From Burkholderiaceae bacterium (lineage in GTDB: Bacteria; Pseudomonadota; Gammaproteobacteria; Burkholderiales; Burkholderiaceae_E): a stretch of DNA of 16,820 bases. The notes under the pieces were generated by a model. The model saw only the letters and a program-made list of their open reading frames with translations. It did not search any database and was not told the origin of the DNA. The position numbers were made by a program, and so were the translations under genes. Location of the stretch: contig JADJVQ010000097.1 of assembly GCA_016710525.1 (NCBI GenBank), forward strand, positions 1 through 16,820, read 5' to 3'. Every line of letters begins with the position of its first letter. Position 1 is the stretch's first letter. Shown piece after piece: positions 14,510 to 16,820 of this stretch.

Positions 14510-15736
14510 TCAGATTCCCCGGCCCAGCGTCGTCACCAGCGGCACGCGCAGCGCCCGCCGGATCGGCGCCAGACAGCCGATGGCCGCCGAGAGTGCGCCC
14601 AGCGCCACCGACAGCGCGACCGCCTCCGAGCGCAGGCGCAGGTACGCAACATAGCCGAGTTCCGAGTTGGGCGGCGCCGGCATGTCGATACCGATCAGCC
14701 CCACGATCGCGCTGATCGCCCAGGCCAGCAAGGCACCCAGCAGACCGCCGATCACGCCCAGGAACAGCGCCTCGACCAGGATCATCGCGAACAGCCGCGG
14801 CCCCTTCGTTCCGAGCACGCGCATCGTGCCAAATTCGGCCGTGCGCTGGTAGATCGTGATATTGAAGCTCGCATACACGCTCATGGCGATCAGCACGATC
14901 GCGATCGCCTGCAGCACTCCGAACTGCCGCTCGTAGAGCAGCCGGGTGTTGGCGTAGAACTCCGACAGCCGATACCAGGGCTGGACATCGACCCCCTGCC
15001 CGACCGGGCCGGCCCGAATCGCCGCCAGCACCGGGTCGGTCTGTTCGGTCGCCTTCAGCTGCACGACCACCACATTCACGCCCTTGGAGTCGATCAGTTC
15101 CTGCGCCGTCGGCAGCCAGATCCGCACCACCCGGTCGTCATACTCCTTCGAGAAGCTGCGAAAGACACCGGCCACCTGAAGGTCGACGCTGTTCATCGCC
15201 CCCTGGGCGGTGGACGCGGTCAGCGTCACGCTGTCCCCGGCCTTCAGCCCGAAACGCTGCGCGACGCCCTCGCCCACCAGCAGGCTGTATCGCCCGCCGG
15301 CCGCGAGGTCCCGTCCGCCGATCAGCTGGATCTGGGTCGCCATCGCGGCCTCGGGAACCGGTTCGACGGCTTCGACCTCCACCGGCAGGTCGCGCTCGCC
15401 CGCGTTGAGCAGCGCCGAAAAATACATCCGGCTCATCACCGAGGCGACACGGTCATCGGCTGAAATCGCTTTCGACAGGGCCGCCGGCCGAGGCAGCACA
15501 TAGGCTTCCGGACTGCCCGCGCCTGCCTCGCGAAATCCGGGCATGCTGACTTGAAGATGACCGAGTTGCCCGCGAATGGTCGACTCGCGCAACTGATGGT
15601 AGACGTCCTGCACAAATCCGTCAGCCAGCGCCAGCGCCGCCACGCCAGCCGCGATCGCCACCAGACTGAAGACCGAATGGCGCAGGTGGCGCAGCACATT
15701 GCGCAACGCCAGCATGACCAGGGACCGAATCAGCAT
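14510..15736 (-). CDS. ABC transporter permease, FtsX/MacB type
   Basis: A 408-residue protein on the minus strand, stop at 14510-14512. The N-terminus (MLIRSLVMLALRNVLRHLRHS followed by a hydrophobic helix to about residue 40) and a large extracytoplasmic domain (about 45-270, including RGQLGHLQVSMPGF and LIGGRDLAAGGRYSLLVGEGVAQRFG) form the MacB-like core. Three C-terminal helices carry the FtsX signature, including YQRTAEFGTMRVLGTKG and a GIDMPAPP motif before the third helix. Such permeases work as dimers or heterodimers with a LolD/MacB-type ATPase and drive lipoprotein or envelope-substrate release; the substrate here is unknown. It follows the paralogous permease by 34 bases. It is oriented against the exopolysaccharide locus and is probably a separate operon. 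No convincing terminator hairpin was seen in the 62-base convergent gap. Confidence 0.9.
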   Translation of the reverse strand: MLIRSLVMLALRNVLRHLRHSVFSLVAIAAGVAALALADGFVQDVYHQLRESTIRGQLGHLQVSMPGFREAGAGSPEAYVLPRPAALSKAISADDRVASVMSRMYFSALLNAGERDLPVEVEAVEPVPEAAMATQIQLIGGRDLAAGGRYSLLVGEGVAQRFGLKAGDSVTLTASTAQGAMNSVDLQVAGVFRSFSKEYDDRVVRIWLPTAQELIDSKGVNVVVVQLKATEQTDPVLAAIRAGPVGQGVDVQPWYRLSEFYANTRLLYERQFGVLQAIAIVLIAMSVYASFNITIYQRTAEFGTMRVLGTKGPRLFAMILVEALFLGVIGGLLGALLAWAISAIVGLIGIDMPAPPNSELGYVAYLRLRSEAVALSVALGALSAAIGCLAPIRRALRVPLVTTLGRGI

Positions 15737-15745
15737 GACCGGGCA

Positions 15746-15749
15746 CTCC
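15746..15749 (-). promoter_or_regulatory. Ribosome-binding site of the 14510-15736 permease gene
   Basis: On the minus strand GGAG lies 9 bases upstream of the ATG at 15736. It supports that start and independent translation of the second permease after the first. Confidence 0.55.
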
Positions 15750-15770
15750 GAGGCACGACGAATAGTCGGG

Positions 15771-16820
15771 TCATTTTCTCAGCGCGTCCACGATCTGCAC
15801 CCGCGAGGCGCGAACCACGCTGGGCAGGCAGGCCAGCGCACAGGCGATGCCGACCAGCCCCAGCGCTGACAGGGCGTTGCCCGCCGAAAAACTGATCCCC
15901 GCGGTAAAGCCATGCGCGGTGCCCGGCGGGGGCGGCATCGGGATGCCGATGGCACTGATCACCAGCGCCAGCAGCGCCCCGATCGTCACGCCGATCCCGC
16001 CGAACACCAGGCCCACGATCAGGGTTTCGACGGCGAACTTCACGCCGACCTGCGTGCGGGTCGCGCCAAGTGCCAACATCGTGCCGATCTCGCGGTAGCG
16101 ATCGAGCACATTGCGCGACATGCCGCTGCCGATGGACAGCAGCAGGATGCTCAGCACGATCAGCCGCAGGAAGTGCAGCTGGCGCGCGAAGAGGTCGCGG
16201 GTCTTGGTGTAGAAATCGGCCATTTCCAACCAGGTCTTGACCTCGACGGGTTCGGCGCGCAACACGGTCTTCAGCCGGGCGGCCACCGCCGGTGCGTCGT
16301 CGGTTTCAGGCAGCAGGATCATCAGCCGCGATATCGCCTGATCGCGCAACAGGCCCTGGACCTGCGCCAGCGGGATCCTCAGCGCACGGTCGTCATAGGC
16401 CTTGGTCGCCGAGTAAAAAATCCCGACAACCGGCGTTTCGAGCGCGTTCACCCCGCCACCGGGCAGGTTCACGATCAGCGTGACGAGGCTGCCCGTCTTC
16501 GCGCCGAGGCTGCGCGCCAGACCCTCGCCCAGCAAAACGCCCGGGCCGGCTGCCTTTTCCAGGGACGATCCTTCGGAGACCCGCACCGCAGACGACAGCT
16601 TCGCTTCGATCGCCGGCTCGACCCCTTCACCGAGAAACCCGACGGTGCGTTCGCCCAGTGCGATCAGCCCGCCGAATGAGCGGCGCTGCGCCATCAGGGC
16701 GCCCGGCACGGATTCGAGTTCGCGCCTGACCGAGTCGATGACGGCCGCTCGCGCGGGCCCCGGCAGCACCGACGCGACCGGATCGGCCGGTCGCACCTGG
16801 AGGTGCGCGTAATGGGCGCG
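15771..16820 (-). CDS. ABC transporter permease, FtsX/MacB type, partial (5' end outside window)
   Basis: Minus-strand gene with stop at 15771-15773. The frame stays open to the window edge, and the residues at the edge (RAHYAHLQV) align with the GQLGHLQV segment about 60 residues into the neighbouring permease. The true start therefore lies beyond position 16820; the GTG at 16796 is not a credible start. The visible 349 codons cover the periplasmic domain (GVLLGEGLARSLGAKTGSLVTLIV; IFYSATKAYDDRALRIPL) and the three C-terminal FtsX helices with DRYREIGTMLALGATRTQVG and GIPMPPPPG. It is clearly paralogous to the next gene (same domain order, same MPxPP motif), so the two probably form a heterodimeric permease. 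The partner ATPase is not in the window. Confidence 0.88.
   Translation of the reverse strand, partial: RAHYAHLQVRPADPVASVLPGPARAAVIDSVRRELESVPGALMAQRRSFGGLIALGERTVGFLGEGVEPAIEAKLSSAVRVSEGSSLEKAAGPGVLLGEGLARSLGAKTGSLVTLIVNLPGGGVNALETPVVGIFYSATKAYDDRALRIPLAQVQGLLRDQAISRLMILLPETDDAPAVAARLKTVLRAEPVEVKTWLEMADFYTKTRDLFARQLHFLRLIVLSILLLSIGSGMSRNVLDRYREIGTMLALGATRTQVGVKFAVETLIVGLVFGGIGVTIGALLALVISAIGIPMPPPPGTAHGFTAGISFSAGNALSALGLVGIACALACLPSVVRASRVQIVDALRK

Noticed and set aside
16796..16796. GTG as start of the second permease
   Set aside because: The frame continues upstream with residues that align to the paralogous permease (YAHLQV versus LGHLQV), so the gene is truncated by the window edge.

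Overview
This window is a dense, GC-rich (by eye about 60-72% G+C) bacterial segment. It carries most of an exopolysaccharide locus of the exosortase A (XrtA/PEP-CTERM) type. Such loci are known mainly from biofilm-forming beta- and gammaproteobacteria, so a high-GC member of one of those classes is the best guess. The sequence alone does not settle genus or family. No rRNA, tRNA, CRISPR array, insertion sequence or phage gene was seen, and no gene-free stretch is longer than about 60 bases.

Positions 1-13343 read as one plus-strand transcription unit with very short gaps or ATGA stop/start overlaps. It begins with the 3' end of an XrtA-associated polysaccharide deacetylase (1-300), overlapped by a FemAB-like GNAT-fold protein (297-1358). 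Next come exosortase A (from 1373) and an EpsI-like domain (to 2906) that is out of frame with it. A TIGR03088-type glycosyltransferase follows (2934-4091), then exosortase-A-associated amidotransferase 1 (4098-5993). After that are an exported TPR-like protein with two conserved-looking cysteines (5995-6639) and the exosortase-A-associated O-glycosylation ligase/Wzy-like polymerase (6649-8004).

The more variable downstream part holds a GT2 glycosyltransferase (8001-8972), a second asparagine-synthase-like amidotransferase (8986-10902), a Wzx-like flippase (10946-12394) and a second GT2 (12405-13343). A perfect 8-bp hairpin with the GT2 stop codon in its loop (13333-13356) may end or attenuate the transcript. 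An Acg-like nitroreductase-family protein follows (13392-14447). Hand counts suggest G+C is lower from about 10946 onward.

On the minus strand, convergent with the locus, are two tandem paralogous FtsX/MacB-type ABC permeases (14510-15736, and 15771 to beyond the window end). They look like a separate lipoprotein/envelope transport operon.

Working model (inference from families): the glycosyltransferases build a lipid-linked repeat unit, the flippase moves it across the inner membrane, and the ligase/polymerase extends or transfers it. The deacetylase, FemAB-like protein, two amidotransferases and nitroreductase-like protein may decorate the glycan. The exosortase processes PEP-CTERM proteins encoded elsewhere. 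The points most worth a second look are the xrtA/epsI frame break, the deacetylase-FemAB coupling, the paired amidotransferases, the two-cysteine exported TPR protein and the nitroreductase at the end of the locus.
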